Shown one piece after another: positions 5,724 to 6,901 of a DNA stretch of 6,901 bases. Source of the DNA: Chloroflexota bacterium. Its GTDB lineage: Bacteria; Chloroflexota; UBA5177; JANWHV01. Numbering within the stretch: the stretch's first letter is position 1; each line of letters opens with the position of its first letter. The stretch covers positions 1-6,901 of the forward strand of contig JAICHN010000283.1 of the NCBI GenBank assembly GCA_025924845.1. The letters are read 5' to 3'. The position numbers were made by a program, and so were the translations under genes. Below the pieces are notes generated by a model. It was given only the letters and a program-made list of their open reading frames with translations, had not been told where the DNA came from and searched no databases.

Positions 5724-6782
5724 ATGTTGGCACCGCAGCGATCTCTGGTCCAGGGGCAGCCGCCAAGGTACTCGTTTTCATCCTTTGTGTACGGGCCGGA
5801 AAGCTTGCTTGCCTACCGGGCGGCTTTTGTGGTCGCCCATTCGCCCGCTGAGGTCTATAATCCGCTCTACATTCAGAGCGCGCCGGGGATGGGGAAAACC
5901 CACCTCCTCAAGGCGATCGCCCAGCAGCTGGCGCTCCGCCCCGATCTGCATCATGTGATCTACGTACCTGCCGAGACGCTTTCGCAGGAATTGACCGCCA
6001 GCATTCGCCAGCGTCGCACCGAGGCATTCCGTGATCGCTACCGTACCGCCGATGCCCTGCTGATCGATGATCTGCCAGTGCTGGCGGGACGCACGGCCGT
6101 GCTGGAGGACCTTACCTACACCATCGACTCCTTGCGTGCCGGCGGCCGACAGGTCGTGGTGAGCGGCGAGAACGACCTCACCATGCTCAAGGGGCTGCCC
6201 GATCGCCTCCGCTCCCGCCTCCTCTCCGGCCTTGTCGTCAAAATCGGTAAGCCCAGCCTGCGTACCCGCCTGGTCCTGGCCAAGGCGTTCGCCTCCTATA
6301 CGCAAACCTGGTTCACGGCCGAGGCCCTCCACTTGCTGGCCTACCGGACGGCGGGCGGCGTCAACGAGCTGGAGACCGCGATCCGCCGCTGCGCGCACCT
6401 GGCGCCGCACGGGACCGTGGTCGGCGCGGGCGTGGTCAAGGGTGTACTCAGCGATCTGCTGCGCCAGGCCCAAAACGCCCCCGTGCGCGGCGATGTGGAC
6501 ACCATCCTGCGCGCGGTCTGCGCCGAGTTCGGCGTCACCAAGGACGACTTGTTGAGCAAGAAGCGCGAGGCCACCATCTCGCAGGCCCGTCAGATCACCA
6601 TGTACCTGCTGCGTGAGGATGCCGGGCTGACCGTGGCCCGCATCGGCCGCGAACTGGAACGCGATCACTCCACCGTGCTCCATGGCTGCAAGCGCATCGA
6701 ATCGTCCATCGTGACCAGCGACGACTCGATCCTGTCCGCCATCTCAGCCGTCCGCGAGAACCTGCTGGATGCCCTGACCTGA
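5724..6782 (+). CDS. DnaA-family replication initiator lacking domain I (minimal DnaA or DnaA paralogue)
   Basis: A 352-residue AAA+ protein with DnaA domains III and IV. Starting almost at once with YSFSSFVYG (residues 16-24), it shows a Walker A (SAPGMGKTHLL, 52-62), a Walker B (LLIDDL, 112-117), a box VII arginine finger candidate Arg165 in LRSRLLSGL, and the helix-turn-helix domain (LLSKKRE, ARQITMYLLRE, RDHSTVLHGCKRI, 276-325). The box-reading DHST is intact. Usual DnaA is about 450 residues: the helicase-loading domain I and the linker are absent. Divergence is also seen in Walker A (GG[VT]GLGKT is usual), DDLPVL for DDIQFL, and Asn214 where sensor II Arg is expected (GGVNELE for NVRELE). 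The ATG at 5724 has AGGAGG nine bases upstream; starts at 5661 or 5688 lack one and add only a short basic stretch. It is probably autoregulated by the upstream boxes. Confidence 0.88.
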   Translation: MLAPQRSLVQGQPPRYSFSSFVYGPESLLAYRAAFVVAHSPAEVYNPLYIQSAPGMGKTHLLKAIAQQLALRPDLHHVIYVPAETLSQELTASIRQRRTEAFRDRYRTADALLIDDLPVLAGRTAVLEDLTYTIDSLRAGGRQVVVSGENDLTMLKGLPDRLRSRLLSGLVVKIGKPSLRTRLVLAKAFASYTQTWFTAEALHLLAYRTAGGVNELETAIRRCAHLAPHGTVVGAGVVKGVLSDLLRQAQNAPVRGDVDTILRAVCAEFGVTKDDLLSKKREATISQARQITMYLLREDAGLTVARIGRELERDHSTVLHGCKRIESSIVTSDDSILSAISAVRENLLDALT

Positions 6783-6880
6783 TCCAGCCGCTCACACGGC
6801 AAGATAATCGGCGATGGCGGTGAATACGGGAGGCTCATTCCACTGGCAGCTGGGGAAGGAGTTCTCGGCCAGAGAAATCG

Positions 6881-6901
6881 ATGACCGATTCCTTCTATGA
6901 C
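6881..6901 (+). CDS. Probable start of a further gene, cut by the window edge
   Basis: ATG at 6881 opens seven codons (MTDSFYD) to the end of the window, with AGAGA at 6871-6875 as a possible weak ribosome site. A start of this kind (FYD soon after the initiator Met) occurs in class I SAM-dependent methyltransferases, but seven residues cannot prove it. It does not look like a dnaN start. The 98 bases between the DnaA-family stop and this ATG hold nothing I recognise. Confidence 0.3.

Noticed and set aside
5778..6683. 301-codon open frame on the - strand opposite the DnaA-family gene
   Set aside because: Antisense shadow of a clear AAA+/helix-turn-helix protein; low-complexity composition and no ribosome site of note.

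Overview
The window is GC-rich bacterial chromosomal DNA, densely coding on the + strand except for one - strand gene. I recognise eight complete genes and one probable gene start cut by the right edge. Gene content and order (KH-domain protein, rimM, trmD), the high GC, the paired hotdog dehydratases and the palindromic intergenic repeats suggest a free-living bacterium, possibly Chloroflexota (Thermomicrobia-like). That placement is an inference from memory; no rRNA or other taxonomic marker is present.

Layout. Positions 59-1627 hold a tight translation operon: khpA (KH RNA-binding protein), rimM (30S maturation) and trmD (tRNA m1G37 methyltransferase). In most bacteria rpsP would lie just left of the window. 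The end of trmD and the start of the next spacer carry a perfect DnaA box and a one-mismatch box 22 bp apart. A cytidine deaminase gene (1782-2198) follows and converges on a - strand metallo-beta-lactamase-fold hydrolase of the glyoxalase II type (2264-2893). A non-coding stretch of about 400 bp (2894-3301) contains a nested palindrome. One copy of an 18-bp sequence lies in this stretch and its exact inverse lies between the deaminase and hydrolase genes. Next come a secreted D-alanyl-D-alanine carboxypeptidase-type penicillin-binding protein (3302-4453) and two overlapping hotdog-fold genes (4593-5421). Only the second hotdog protein has the catalytic Asp/His pair, which suggests a heteromeric (R)-hydroxyacyl dehydratase. 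A perfect 21-bp hairpin ends that unit.

The most interesting part is the right end. The 5491-5645 spacer holds a one-way array of DnaA boxes. Two are perfect, two have one mismatch and three have two mismatches. The first six start 23, 22, 10, 11 and 22 bp apart, close to whole helical turns. Just downstream is a 352-residue DnaA-family AAA+ protein (5724-6782) with the helix-turn-helix box-binding domain intact but no N-terminal helicase-loading domain. It also has an altered Walker A, an Asn in place of the sensor II Arg, and other divergent AAA+ motifs. The locus is either an unusual chromosome origin with a minimal DnaA, or a DnaA paralogue that binds its own box array. The window alone cannot decide, and no dnaN is visible downstream.

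Taken together, the genes cover translation and RNA modification, pyrimidine salvage, detoxification, cell-wall trimming, acyl-chain metabolism and replication initiation. The DnaA boxes at both 1615-1645 and 5491-5645 may link expression of some of them to DnaA activity.
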